In this document: one piece after another, positions 1 through 7,691 of the stretch
Numbering within the stretch: the first letter of the stretch is position 1
Layout: each line of letters begins with the position of its first letter
Assembly: GCA_015075175.1 (NCBI GenBank)
Contig: JABTUV010000015.1
Location: 38,684-102,683, forward strand
Length of the DNA: 64,000 bases
Origin: a bacterium
GTDB taxonomy: Bacteria; Hinthialibacterota; Hinthialibacteria; H5-UNCL2
Direction of reading: 5' to 3'
Notes under the pieces: generated by a model
What the model was told of the DNA's origin: nothing
The model's input: only the letters and a program-made list of their open reading frames with translations
The model's database searches: none
Position numbers and translations under genes: made by a program

Positions 1-210
1 TCAAAACAGCTGGCCGCCGCGCTCGCGACGACGCTTGGCAGGCCGATGCTGCCCCCTGGGGCCTGCCGTGGACGCGCTTGGGGCTTCACCAGAACTACCG
101 CCCAGCTGACCGCGCTCACCGGACGACCTACGAGCATGAGCGACGTCCCCATGGTATCCATCCGCAATCTGGGCGTCTGTCCGTTCCATTGAGCGACATG
201 CTGCCTTATT

Positions 211-490
211 TTGAAAGTACGCGCGAACCTGCTGGCCCAGGCCGCCACGCCGACCACCACCCACACGCCCACGATCACGCCCACGCCCACGCCGACCTCG
301 GCCGGACGCGGGGACCCGTTCTGCGACGGCTGGCGGAACCTGTGGCGCGGATCTCCTTGCTTCTCCTTCTTCTGGCAAAGCGATGAGGACCCGTCTTCGG
401 CCCCGGCGGACCTGGTGGACGACGGCGTCATCAACCAAGAGGACCTGTTGGCGCTGGCGGGCTGCTGGCGGGCGGACTCTGATGGCCGCG
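211..490 (+). pseudogene. Remnant of a Thr-Pro-linker / dockerin-like secreted protein
   Basis: The frame shows a Thr-Pro-rich linker (ATPTTTHTPTITPTPTPTS) and then a dockerin-like segment (DLVDDGVINQEDLLALAGCW), the same arrangement as the intact protein at 1943-2962. I see no convincing start or signal peptide, and upstream of 190 the frame is closed by a stop. The frame runs on to 630 without recognisable content. It looks like the 3' end of a broken secreted protein gene, or a gene damaged by sequence indels. Confidence 0.45.
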
Positions 491-771
491 GGAACCGACG
501 GCATGGCGGCTACAAGATTCCTCTTGGCAGCCTCGGCGCTCATGCCCCAAAACGGCGGTGGCGGCGTATGGATCATGAGTTTCACCGCGGTTGTCAAAGA
601 GGTTGCGGGCTGGTGGATCGGCTGGATTGAAGAGATTCCCGGCGTTAATTCGCGGAGCAGGATACGCGATGAGCTGTGGACAATCTCCGTTCGGCGCTGG
701 GAAGCGATCAGGCGATCCATCGCGCCGAGGCTCGCGCGCCGCCGCGGACGCCTGCGGGTTGGCTTCCTTTT

Positions 772-1238
772 TCACGAATGGCTTACGCGGAAATACGCCT
801 CGGCTGTTGCGTCGATCGCCACGAGGGCATGAATGCCATACGCCGCCAGCGCCAGCAGTGCGGCGTCCTCGAGGATCAACGTCACTCCCAGCGCGCGGCC
901 GGACCGAGCAGCCGCAGTCGATGCCCGCCATCCCGCGCGCCAACGCCACGCTCGCCGCTGCGATGAACACCACCAGGGGCCGGCGATCAAAGTTCCGCCG
1001 CCGCCCGCGCGCGCCGAAAAGGAGGGCCTGCCGCCGCCGCCAACTCGACCCCGGCAGCCCGGCCACAAGTCCGATCCACCGCTCCGGTAGGAGGTCATAG
1101 TGGTAAACGGCGGTCGCCAGGCTGTCGGGGTCCATCAGCTTTGGGCCAAGCCGCGGCCACGAACACGACGAGAAGCACGGCGCGCGCCTGGAAGACCCCA
1201 CCGGAAGAATTGGGGTCAGCGCCTGATTTTGGCATCGA
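772..1238 (-). pseudogene. MauE/DoxX-like membrane protein, frameshifted
   Basis: Reading 1238 to 772 on the minus strand, pieces of one MauE-like protein occur in different frames: a first membrane segment (VFQARAVLLVVFVAAAWPK), then KLMDPDSLATAVYHYDLLPE, then VFIAAASVALARG followed by the family's GIDCGC, then LEDAALLALAAYGIHAL. At least two frame changes are needed. MauE-type proteins handle disulfide or electron transfer for periplasmic partners, and the thioredoxin-fold gene just upstream (1282-1832) fits such a pair. The likely ATG at 1236-1238 lies inside a palindromic repeat. Either a pseudogene or sequence errors. Confidence 0.6.
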
Positions 1239-1290
1239 TTCCCTCACGGTCAAACTCCACGAGGAAAATTGGGCGCTGACCCTAATTTTC
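1207..1290. repeat. Palindromic repeat, GGGGTCAGCGCC family
   Basis: Two inverted arms, AATTGGGGTCAGCGCCTGAT near 1207 and GGGCGCTGACCCTAATTTTC ending near 1290, flank a short loop. The same family occurs at 11427-11552 between mutL and miaA. It lies between the thioredoxin and MauE remnants and supplies the ATG and about ten codons of the MauE frame. Confidence 0.85.
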
Positions 1291-1832
1291 CTTCTTCTCC
1301 TGCGAGGCGGCCAGGGCCGCGGCGATTTCGACCATGGCCCGCGTCGCCGCTTCATCCGTTCCCAACAGCAGCGGTTGGCCATGAACATCTTCAGCGTGGC
1401 CTCCCGGCTGGCCCGCGTGGCCTTGACCTGTCTTGTCCAGATAGGTGAAGAGCAGCTTCACGCCTTCCTCCGTCTGCGTGTCGTGCTCCAGAAAGATCAC
1501 GTGGTCGGCGTAGGTCGTCTCTAGGTCGGGCAGTATCTTGTCGCGGAAGATGGCGCAGTCGGGACAGGAGGACGAATAGAAGAGATGCACCAGCAGTTTG
1601 CCGCCGGAGGCATGGGAGATGCCGGCGGGGGCCTCGGCGAGGGGCGCGGGGCGAAGGGGCAGCAGGTGTCCCGTGCGGCTGGCGGCCAACACTGCGCCTC
1701 GCGGCTCCAGCCCAGGTACGACACGCGCGGCTCCGCTACCGTCCGTCGTTGACGAGAATGCCCGCCCGCGCCCAGGAGCACGAGCAGCGCCAGCATCGGC
1801 GCCTGTTTCCACGCGTACTGCCATATCTTCAC
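1282..1832 (-). pseudogene. Exported thioredoxin-fold protein, frameshifted
   Basis: The N-terminus (MKIWQYAWKQAPMLALLVLL, start 1832) is a signal peptide or membrane anchor. After a frame change near 1760 comes KLLVHLFYSSSCPDCAIFRD, a thioredoxin-like strand with a CPDC redox centre, then HVIFLEHDTQTEEGVKLLF. Between about 1370 and 1430 two compensating frame changes are needed to read KATRASREATLKMFMAN and then LLLGTDEAATRAM. Likely role: periplasmic thiol-disulfide exchange, paired with the downstream MauE-like protein. Real decay and sequencing indels cannot be told apart here. Confidence 0.6.
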
Positions 1833-1942
1833 AGGCGGCGCTCCTCTTCCACTTCGTCACAACACTATCGCCTAAACCAGCCTGTGTTTCAATTGCATCT
1901 GGCGAGTAGATGATCGGCTTTCGCCATGTTACGATGCACGAC

Positions 1943-2962
1943 ATGAAGCTCACTTGGCATCGCCTCTGCTTTATTCCGGGTTTAAGTCTTCTTGTTGGGA
2001 TCGCCGCCGCCGATGCGCTGCCCGGCGATCTGAACGGGGATGGGCGCGTGGACGGGACGGATGTTCTGATCCTCTCACAGCATTGGCTGCGCGAGGCGAC
2101 CTCCACCGCGACCCCCACGGGTACGCTCTCCCCCACCCCCAGCTGGACCGTCACCCCCACCCCGACGACCGCGCCCGGGACCGGCTCCCTTTCGGGAACG
2201 GTGCGCGACGCCGAGACCCAGGAGCGCCTCTGGGGCGTCCTGGTGGAACTGGTGCAGGACGGGACGCGCTTCCAGACGCTCACCTTGGACGGCAGCTACC
2301 TCCTCTCCAACGTCCCCTATGGCAGTTACAGCTTCTTTGCCGCCAAGTCGCCGGAATATCAGACCTTCACATTCTCCGGCTTGGCCGTCGGCGCCAGCAA
2401 TCCGCCCGTGGACGTCTCTCTGCCGCCGCTCTTCACGCGTACCGCCACGCCCACGCCGACGAGTACCTCGGTCGCCACGCCCACGCCGACGGGGACGACC
2501 ACCGCGACGCACACCTTCACGCGCACCTCCACACCCACGCGCACTCCCACGCCCACGCCCACCGTGACGCGCACTCCCACGCCCACACCCGCGATCCTGG
2601 CTCTGGGCACGGGCCAGTTTCGCACCCTGGATGAGGCGCCCGTGCTGCGCAACGGACAGTCGACCGGCAATCGCCTGACCTTCACGTTTTCGCCCAACGG
2701 GACGGCCAGCGCGCAACTGGGAGGCGCGGCCGGCCGGACTTTCAATGGGAACTACACGTACTCATGGCAGGCCGGCCAACCGGGCGTGTTCACCTTCTCC
2801 GGCCTGACTCCTGGCGGTTCCACCAGCATGACCGTGGTGTCGGGAGACGGCCTGCCGTTGGGTGGACCCTATCCCAACCCGGAGCGGCTGCAGGTCGTCT
2901 TCTCGCTCTCCGACGATGCCGGCGCGGTTTACCAGGCCGTGGCTTGGCGCGTGTCCGAGTAA
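1943..2962 (+). CDS. Secreted dockerin-like protein with Thr-Pro linkers and a carboxypeptidase-regulatory-like domain
   Basis: The start at 1943 places a clean signal peptide (MKLTWHRLCFIPGLSLLVG) at the N-terminus; an upstream in-frame ATG at 1910 is less likely. Next comes a calcium-binding dockerin-like segment (GDLNGDGRVDGTDVLILSQH), a Thr-Pro linker, a beta-sandwich resembling the carboxypeptidase regulatory domain (SLSGTVRDAETQERLWGVLV), a second long Thr-Pro linker, and a C-terminal beta-rich domain of about 120 residues that I do not recognise. Dockerin plus linker architecture is typical of extracellular or cell-surface proteins. Specific function unknown. Confidence 0.85.
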   Translation: MKLTWHRLCFIPGLSLLVGIAAADALPGDLNGDGRVDGTDVLILSQHWLREATSTATPTGTLSPTPSWTVTPTPTTAPGTGSLSGTVRDAETQERLWGVLVELVQDGTRFQTLTLDGSYLLSNVPYGSYSFFAAKSPEYQTFTFSGLAVGASNPPVDVSLPPLFTRTATPTPTSTSVATPTPTGTTTATHTFTRTSTPTRTPTPTPTVTRTPTPTPAILALGTGQFRTLDEAPVLRNGQSTGNRLTFTFSPNGTASAQLGGAAGRTFNGNYTYSWQAGQPGVFTFSGLTPGGSTSMTVVSGDGLPLGGPYPNPERLQVVFSLSDDAGAVYQAVAWRVSE

Positions 2963-3021
2963 GCCGCAAGCAACCGGACTTTCCGCAGGGTAACAAGGGG
3001 CTTTTCCCGCCGACTTGTGTG

Positions 3022-3030
3022 TGTTATGAT
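3022..3030 (+). promoter_or_regulatory. Possible extended -10 promoter element
   Basis: TGT followed by TATGAT (3022-3030) forms an extended -10 about 37 bases ahead of the DUF4198 gene start. A strong ribosome binding site AAGGAGG (3052-3058) follows, 8 bases before the ATG at 3067. No good -35 is evident, as allowed for extended -10 promoters. Confidence 0.4.
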
Positions 3031-3066
3031 TCTCGGAAACATGTTACTTCCAAGGAGGCCCGTGCC

Positions 3067-3834
3067 ATGTCCCGACTTCGCACTCTCTCGCTCGCCGCGC
3101 TGCTTCTGGCGCCCGCCGCTTGGGCGCACTTCGGCATGATCATCCCCTCCGACAGCATGGTGATGATGGAGGACAACCGCACCCTTGCGCTCACGCTCTC
3201 CTTCTCGCATCCCTGCGAGGCGGAGGGCATGGAGATGGCCCGGCCCGCCGCCTTCGGCGTGATCGCCGACGGCAGCCGGCTCGATCTGTCCGCCACGCTG
3301 CAACCGACCCAGGTTCTCGGCCATGCCGGCTGGAAGGCCGAATACGCCGTCAAACGACCGGGCGTGCTGACTTTCTTCATGTCGCCGCAGCCCTACTGGG
3401 AGCCGGCGGAGGACTGCTTCATCGTGCACCACACCAAGTCGGTCGTGGCGGCCTTTGGCGAAGAGGAGGGTTGGAACCAGCCGGTGGGATTGCCGCTGGA
3501 GATCGTGCCGCTCACGCGGCCCTTCGGTCTTTATGCGGGCAACGTGTTCTCCGGCGTCGTGCTCAAGGACGGCAAACCGCTGGCGGGCGCGCCGGTGGAA
3601 GTCGAGTATTACAATCGCGACGGCAGGCTGTCTCCGCCCAACGATTACTTCATCACCCAGACGGTTCTGACCGACGAGCGGGGGGCCTTTCATTACAGTC
3701 CGCCGGCGGCGGGCTGGTGGGGCTTTGCGGCGTTGGTGGAGGACGAGAAGACCATGCCGCGCGAGGGGCAGGAGAAGAGCGTGGAACTGGGCGGAGTCCT
3801 CTGGGTCGAGTTCACCGCCTGGCCCGGACCGTAG
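3067..3834 (+). CDS. DUF4198 periplasmic protein of the nickel/cobalt ECF transporter (NikK-like)
   Basis: A signal peptide (MSRLRTLSLAALLLAPAAWA) is cleaved just before AHFGM, placing a histidine near the mature N-terminus, as is typical of DUF4198 proteins found with cobalt and nickel importers. The remaining 235 residues are beta-rich, ending in an Ig-like region (GNVFSGVVLKDGKPLAGAPV). It precedes cbiM-nikL-cbiQ-cbiO on the same strand, so it is probably the extracytoplasmic accessory component. Its TAG stop is part of a repeat (3830-3852). Confidence 0.8.
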   Translation: MSRLRTLSLAALLLAPAAWAHFGMIIPSDSMVMMEDNRTLALTLSFSHPCEAEGMEMARPAAFGVIADGSRLDLSATLQPTQVLGHAGWKAEYAVKRPGVLTFFMSPQPYWEPAEDCFIVHHTKSVVAAFGEEEGWNQPVGLPLEIVPLTRPFGLYAGNVFSGVVLKDGKPLAGAPVEVEYYNRDGRLSPPNDYFITQTVLTDERGAFHYSPPAAGWWGFAALVEDEKTMPREGQEKSVELGGVLWVEFTAWPGP

Positions 3835-4165
3835 TTGCGCAGCGTGCTGCGCGGTAGACCGCCGCGCCTCTCGATATGGCCCCGAAGATGGATTGCTTCT
3901 TTCATTGGGGCGTGTCAGCGGGGCCTACTCGAGGACACGGCTGACATTATCGCGCAAAGCTACTCGAGGACACGGCTGACATTTTCGTGCAAAGCTACTC
4001 GAGGACACGGCTGACATTATCGCGCAAAGCTACTCGAGGACACGGCTTGGTTTTTCCCGTTCTCGAATAGTCCCGAGAAAAGAAAAACCGAGTTCTCGAG
4101 TAGCGAAGAAAGAGAACCCGAGTTCTCGAGTAGCGCCGCAGGCGCGTATCGAGAGAACGACATGG
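3830..4165. repeat. Composite repeat: stop-anchored palindrome, module B, four 35-bp units, hairpin module A
   Basis: Begins with CGTAGTTGCGCAGCGTGCTG (3830-3852, family also at 6782 and 9086), then a CCTCTCGATATGGCCCCGAAG segment (module B). Four direct copies of CTACTCGAGGACACGGCT spaced 35 bp apart follow (starts 3925, 3960, 3995, 4030). Last come GTTCTCGAGTAG hairpin segments (module A) ending in CGTATCGAGAGAAC. The same modules recur at 9134-10490. It lies between the DUF4198 gene and cbiM; no gene is seen within it. Confidence 0.85.
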
Positions 4166-4200
4166 GAGCGCCAGACTCCCGAAGAGAGGATGTTGCCAGG

Positions 4201-4821
4201 ATGCACATCGCCGAAGGCGTGTTGCCCGGCCCGGTCCTGATCACCGGGGCGGCTCTGTCCGCCGCCGGCGTCGCCGTGGGCATCCGCCGGCTGGATTACG
4301 ACGACCTGCCGCGCGCCGGCCTGCTCACCGCCGCCTTCTACGTCGTCTCCCTCATCCACCTCGAATTCTACGGCGTCAGCATCCATCTCGTGCTCAACGG
4401 CCTCTTGGGTCTGCTCCTGGGCTGGGTGGCGTTTCCCGCCATTCTCCTGGGACTGCTTCTGCAATCGGTATTCTTCCAGGAGGGCGGGCTGACCGCCTTG
4501 GGCGTGAACACGTTTGTCATGGCCGCGCCCGCGGTCGTGGCCGGGTTCGTGTTTCGCCCCTTGATCCGTTCGGGGCGCCGCGCCATGCTGCTCTGGGGCG
4601 GCTTCGCCTGCGCCTTTCTGGTCGTCCTCGCCAGCGGCGTCCTGGCCGGACTGGCGGTCATGAGCGTGGGTGAGCCGCTCCACAAGATCGGCTACGCGGT
4701 CATGGTTTACCATCTGCCGCTGGCGGTTCTGGAGGGCGTGATTACCGCGTTCTGCCTGTCCTTTCTCCACAAGGTGCGACCGGAGGTGTTGGCCGGTCCG
4801 GTTTCGGAGGCGTCCCCATGA
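4201..4821 (+). CDS. cbiM: CbiM/NikM, substrate-binding membrane component of a nickel/cobalt ECF transporter
   Basis: CbiM and NikM bind the metal through the N-terminal amine and His2, so I choose the ATG at 4201 giving MHIAEGVLPG rather than the upstream in-frame start at 4162. The protein (206 aa) has about six or seven membrane segments and the conserved HLEFYGVSIHLVLNGLLGLL and GVNTFVMAAPAVVAGF regions. It overlaps the next gene by 4 bases. Whether it carries nickel or cobalt cannot be decided; the NikK/NikL-type partners favour nickel. Confidence 0.9.
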   Translation: MHIAEGVLPGPVLITGAALSAAGVAVGIRRLDYDDLPRAGLLTAAFYVVSLIHLEFYGVSIHLVLNGLLGLLLGWVAFPAILLGLLLQSVFFQEGGLTALGVNTFVMAAPAVVAGFVFRPLIRSGRRAMLLWGGFACAFLVVLASGVLAGLAVMSVGEPLHKIGYAVMVYHLPLAVLEGVITAFCLSFLHKVRPEVLAGPVSEASP

Positions 4822-5393
4822 CGCGCATCGTCGTCTTCGTGGTCACCCTCGTCGTCGGAGCGACGCCCGGATGGGCGCATCGGCTCAACGTCTTCGCCTA
4901 CCTGGAGGGGGAGCGCGTTTTCGTGGAAGCGCGCTTCAAGGGCGGCACTCCCGCGCAAGATTCGGACGTGCGCGTGGAAGACGGCGCCGGCGCCACCCTG
5001 GTTTCGGGTCGGACCGACCGCGAGGGCAAGTTCGACTTCGCCGTCCCCGCGCGCGGGGAGCTGGTCGTGATCGTGGACGCGGGTGAGGGCCATCGCGGAC
5101 AATGGAAGCTCTCCGCCGCCGAGCTGGGCGGGACTTCGTCATCCGCGGCTTCGCCGCCTCCCCCGCCGTCCTCGCCGACCGCCGCCGCCGCGCCGACGCT
5201 GGACGCAACTCAACTGGAGGCCGCCCTTGAACGCGTGCTGGAGCGAAAACTGGCGCCCATGCGGCAGATGCTGATCGAGCAACAGATGCGCGAGCCTGGC
5301 TGGCGCGAGGCGCTGGGGGGCCTGGGGTGGGTCGTGGCCGCCGTGGCCGCGGGCATGGCCCTCCTGGCACGTAGAAAGTACCGGCGGCCATGA
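4818..5393 (+). CDS. NikL-like accessory component of the metal ECF transporter
   Basis: The 191-residue protein starts with a signal peptide (MTRIVVFVVTLVVGATPGWA) releasing AHRLNVFAY, with a histidine at the mature end. An Ig-like domain follows (ARFKGGTPAQDSDVRVED), then a Pro/Ala-rich linker, a short coiled coil (LEAALERVLERKLAPMRQML) and one C-terminal membrane helix (GLGWVVAAVAAGMALLA). This is the layout of NikL, which replaces CbiN in some importers. ATG overlaps the cbiM stop, and its stop overlaps the cbiQ start, so translation is coupled. Confidence 0.8.
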   Translation: MTRIVVFVVTLVVGATPGWAHRLNVFAYLEGERVFVEARFKGGTPAQDSDVRVEDGAGATLVSGRTDREGKFDFAVPARGELVVIVDAGEGHRGQWKLSAAELGGTSSSAASPPPPPSSPTAAAAPTLDATQLEAALERVLERKLAPMRQMLIEQQMREPGWREALGGLGWVVAAVAAGMALLARRKYRRP

Positions 5394-6148
5394 GCTGCGA
5401 GACCTTCGCCGAGGGCCGTTCCTTCCTGCATCGCGCCGATCCCCGCGGCAAGCTCCTCGCCGCCGCCGCCTTCGCCTTCACCGTCGCCCTCTGCGACCGC
5501 TTCCCCGTCCTCTGGGCCGCCCTGGCCTTTGCGCTGGTGCTGCTTTTGTGCGCGCGCCTGCCGCTGGGGAAGCTCTTGGGACGCCTGGCCGTGGTCAACG
5601 TGTTCATCGTCATCCTCTGGCTGCTCCTGCCCCTGACCGGCGGGGGAGAGAAAGTCTACTGGGGCGGCCCGGACCTGTCGCTGCCGGGCCTGCAACTGGC
5701 CGGCCGCATCACCTTGAAGGCCAACGCCATCGTGTGCGCCTTGATCGCGCTGGCGACCACCTCGACCGTGAACGCGCTGGGGCGCGGCCTGGAGGGCCTG
5801 CGCGTGCCGGAAAAGCTGGTGCATCTCCTGCTCTTCACCTATCGTTACATCGACGTGTTGGCCGAGGAGCGCGCGCGGCTCGGAACCGCCATGAAGGCGC
5901 GCGGGTTCGTCCCCCGCCTGGACCGCGCGACCCTCGCCGCTTACGGCTGGCTGGTGGGAATGCTGCTCGTGCGCGGCTACGACCGCTCCGTCCGCGTGCA
6001 CCAGGCCATGCTCTGCCGCGGCTTCCGCCAACGCTTCTACACGCTGACGGAATTCGAGTGGAAAACCGCCGACAGCGCGCTCGTCGCCGCCGTTCTGGCG
6101 GCTACCGTTCTCTTGGGATGGATGCAGTGGAAGGGAACTCCGTGGTGA
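5390..6148 (+). CDS. cbiQ: CbiQ, T component of the nickel/cobalt ECF transporter
   Basis: 252-residue integral membrane protein of the energy-coupling T family. It has early hydrophobic segments and a C-terminal cytoplasmic helix region with the family AMKARGF motif (residues about 167-173), plus QAMLCRGF further on, which couple to the ATPase. It overlaps the NikL-like stop by 4 bases and the cbiO start by about 30 bases. Confidence 0.9.
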   Translation: MSCETFAEGRSFLHRADPRGKLLAAAAFAFTVALCDRFPVLWAALAFALVLLLCARLPLGKLLGRLAVVNVFIVILWLLLPLTGGGEKVYWGGPDLSLPGLQLAGRITLKANAIVCALIALATTSTVNALGRGLEGLRVPEKLVHLLLFTYRYIDVLAEERARLGTAMKARGFVPRLDRATLAAYGWLVGMLLVRGYDRSVRVHQAMLCRGFRQRFYTLTEFEWKTADSALVAAVLAATVLLGWMQWKGTPW

Positions 6149-6786
6149 TCGCCGCCCAGGACCTCTCGTTCGGCTACGGCGCGGAGCGGCCGGTCCTGTC
6201 GGGTCTGGAGCTTGCGCTTCACGCCGGCGAGTCCGTGGGCATCGTCGGCCGCAACGGCAGCGGCAAGACCACGCTCCTGCATCTGCTCGTGGGTCTCTTG
6301 AAGCCGGCCGGCGGGCGGATCGAGATCTTCGGCCGGCCCTGCGAACGCGAGAAGGACTTCCAGGCCGTCCGCGGGCGCGTGGGACTGCTCTTTCAGGACG
6401 CCGACGATCAACTCTTCTGCCCCACGGTCGAGGAGGACGTGGCTTTCGGCCCGCTCAACCAGGGCAAGAGCCGCCAGGAGGCGCGCGCCATCGCCCGGCG
6501 CAGCCTGGCCGAGGTGGGGCTTGCCGGTTTTGAGAACCGCATCACCCATCATCTCTCCGGCGGCGAGAAGAAACTGGTCGCGCTCGCCGGAGTCCTCGCC
6601 ATGCAGCCGGAAGTGCTCCTTCTCGATGAACCCACCAGCAACCTGGACGAGCCGACCCACGAGCGCGTCACCGCCATCATCGCCGCCCTGCCCCAGGCCA
6701 AGGTGGTGGTGACGCACGACGCCGCCTTCATGGCGCGGGTGGTGCAACGCCGCTACCACCTGTCAGACGGCCGCCTGTCCCCGTAG
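6118..6786 (+). CDS. cbiO: CbiO, ATPase of the nickel/cobalt ECF transporter
   Basis: ABC ATPase with Walker A GRNGSGKTT, Q-loop LLFQDADDQLF (the DDQLF variant is typical of ECF ATPases), signature LSGGEKKL, Walker B VLLLDEPTSNLD and switch histidine VVVTHD. The ATG at 6118 overlaps cbiQ by 31 bases; GTG codons at 6142 and 6145 are alternative starts just before VIAAQDLSFGYG. Length of about 222 aa is slightly short for CbiO. The TAG stop at 6784-6786 lies inside repeat 6782-6804. Confidence 0.9.
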   Translation: MDAVEGNSVVIAAQDLSFGYGAERPVLSGLELALHAGESVGIVGRNGSGKTTLLHLLVGLLKPAGGRIEIFGRPCEREKDFQAVRGRVGLLFQDADDQLFCPTVEEDVAFGPLNQGKSRQEARAIARRSLAEVGLAGFENRITHHLSGGEKKLVALAGVLAMQPEVLLLDEPTSNLDEPTHERVTAIIAALPQAKVVVTHDAAFMARVVQRRYHLSDGRLSP

Positions 6787-6831
6787 TTGCGCAGCGTGCT
6801 GCGCTTATGGTCATTTCACAGCGTGCTGCGC
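6782..6831. repeat. Stop-anchored palindrome CGTAGTTGCGCAGCGTGCTG plus half copy
   Basis: A 23-base copy identical to 3830-3852 sits at 6782-6804 and contains the cbiO stop TAG. A shorter copy (CAGCGTGCTGCGC) is at 6819-6831. GCGCAGC and GCTGCGC pair to form a hairpin, so it could act as an RNA 3' end structure. Confidence 0.85.
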
Positions 6832-6848
6832 CAGGCCGGCGGATCGGC

Positions 6849-6878
6849 TTGACGGGCCTCTTGTTTGTGAAATAATAC
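6849..6878 (+). promoter_or_regulatory. Candidate sigma-70 promoter for the nitroreductase gene
   Basis: TTGACG (6849-6854) and TAATAC (6873-6878) are spaced 18 bases apart, about 37 bases before the ATG at 6915. Confidence 0.4.
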
Positions 6879-6914
6879 CCGCCGACGCCTCATCCCTCGG
6901 AGGTCCTTTCGTTC

Positions 6915-7589
6915 ATGTCCGGCAAACGTTCCCTCGCCTTCGTTGCGCTGGCCGCGCTGCTTGCGGCGGGCGCCGCGTCCCCCTTCTCCGACGAGTCGAT
7001 CGCGCTTCCACCGCCCCGGCATTCAGGAACGCTTTCGGTGGAGGCGGCGATGTACCAGCGCAGCACGCTGCGCAACTACGCCGCCGAGCCGCTGACGCTG
7101 GATGAGATGGGGCAACTCCTGTGGGCCGCGCAGGGCCGGTCGGCGAGCGGCCGTCGCACCGCGCCCTCGGCGGGCGCGCTCTATCCGCTGGAGGTCCACG
7201 CGCTGGTAGGCGACGTGTCCGGCCTGTCGCCCGGCCTTTATCGCTACCAACCGGCGGAACATCGCATCGCCCTCGTGACTTCCGACGACTTGCGCAAACC
7301 CTTGGCGGCGGCGGCGGTAGCCCAGAACTGGATCGCCGAGGCGCCCGTCGTCTTCGTCATCTCGGCCGTATACTCTCGCACCGAGAAGAAGTACGGCGAG
7401 CGCACGCATCGTTACGTGCACATCGAAGTGGGCCATGCGGCGCAAAACCTGCTTCTCCAGGCGGTCGCGTTGGGCCTGGGCGGCGGCGAGGCCGGCGCCT
7501 TCCGCGACGAGGAACTGCGCCGCCTCCTGCGCCTGCCCGCCGACGAGGCGCCCCTCTACATCCTGCCGGTAGGTAAGCCGCGATCATGA
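6915..7589 (+). CDS. Exported SagB/ThcOx-type nitroreductase family protein
   Basis: 224 aa. An N-terminal signal peptide or anchor (FVALAALLAAGAASPF) precedes a flavin-binding nitroreductase fold: QRSTLRNYAAEPL, LLWAAQGRSASGRRTAPSAG (FMN-binding region), LYPLEVHAL, HIEVGHAAQNLLLQAVALGL and a C-terminal LPVGKPR. These are the hallmarks of the SagB-type subgroup. The substrate is unknown; an oxidoreductase acting on a small molecule in the cell envelope is likely. Bases 7058-7080 are the exact reverse complement of the palindrome at 3830, 6782 and 9086. Confidence 0.85.
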   Translation: MSGKRSLAFVALAALLAAGAASPFSDESIALPPPRHSGTLSVEAAMYQRSTLRNYAAEPLTLDEMGQLLWAAQGRSASGRRTAPSAGALYPLEVHALVGDVSGLSPGLYRYQPAEHRIALVTSDDLRKPLAAAAVAQNWIAEAPVVFVISAVYSRTEKKYGERTHRYVHIEVGHAAQNLLLQAVALGLGGGEAGAFRDEELRRLLRLPADEAPLYILPVGKPRS

Positions 7590-7592
7590 GGG

Positions 7593-7670
7593 AAGGGACA
7601 GTCACCAATTGTCCGCGCAGCTCCTCCGTTGATGGGTATGATTCACTGGGAAAATTGGTGACTGTCCCTT
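7593..7670. repeat. Palindromic repeat with 18-bp perfect arms (GGGACAGTCACCAATT)
   Basis: AAGGGACAGTCACCAATT (7593-7610) is exactly complementary to 7653-7670, around a 42-base loop. It lies immediately after the nitroreductase stop and before rarA. It could fold as a terminator-like hairpin, and resembles the families at 11465 and 55984. Confidence 0.9.
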
Positions 7671-7691
7671 GTCTTGTGCTAGCCTATCGGC

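Noticed and set aside
5548-6786. 412-residue open frame covering cbiQ and cbiO
   Set aside because: The first half is an off-frame reading of cbiQ; only the part from 6118 is CbiO.
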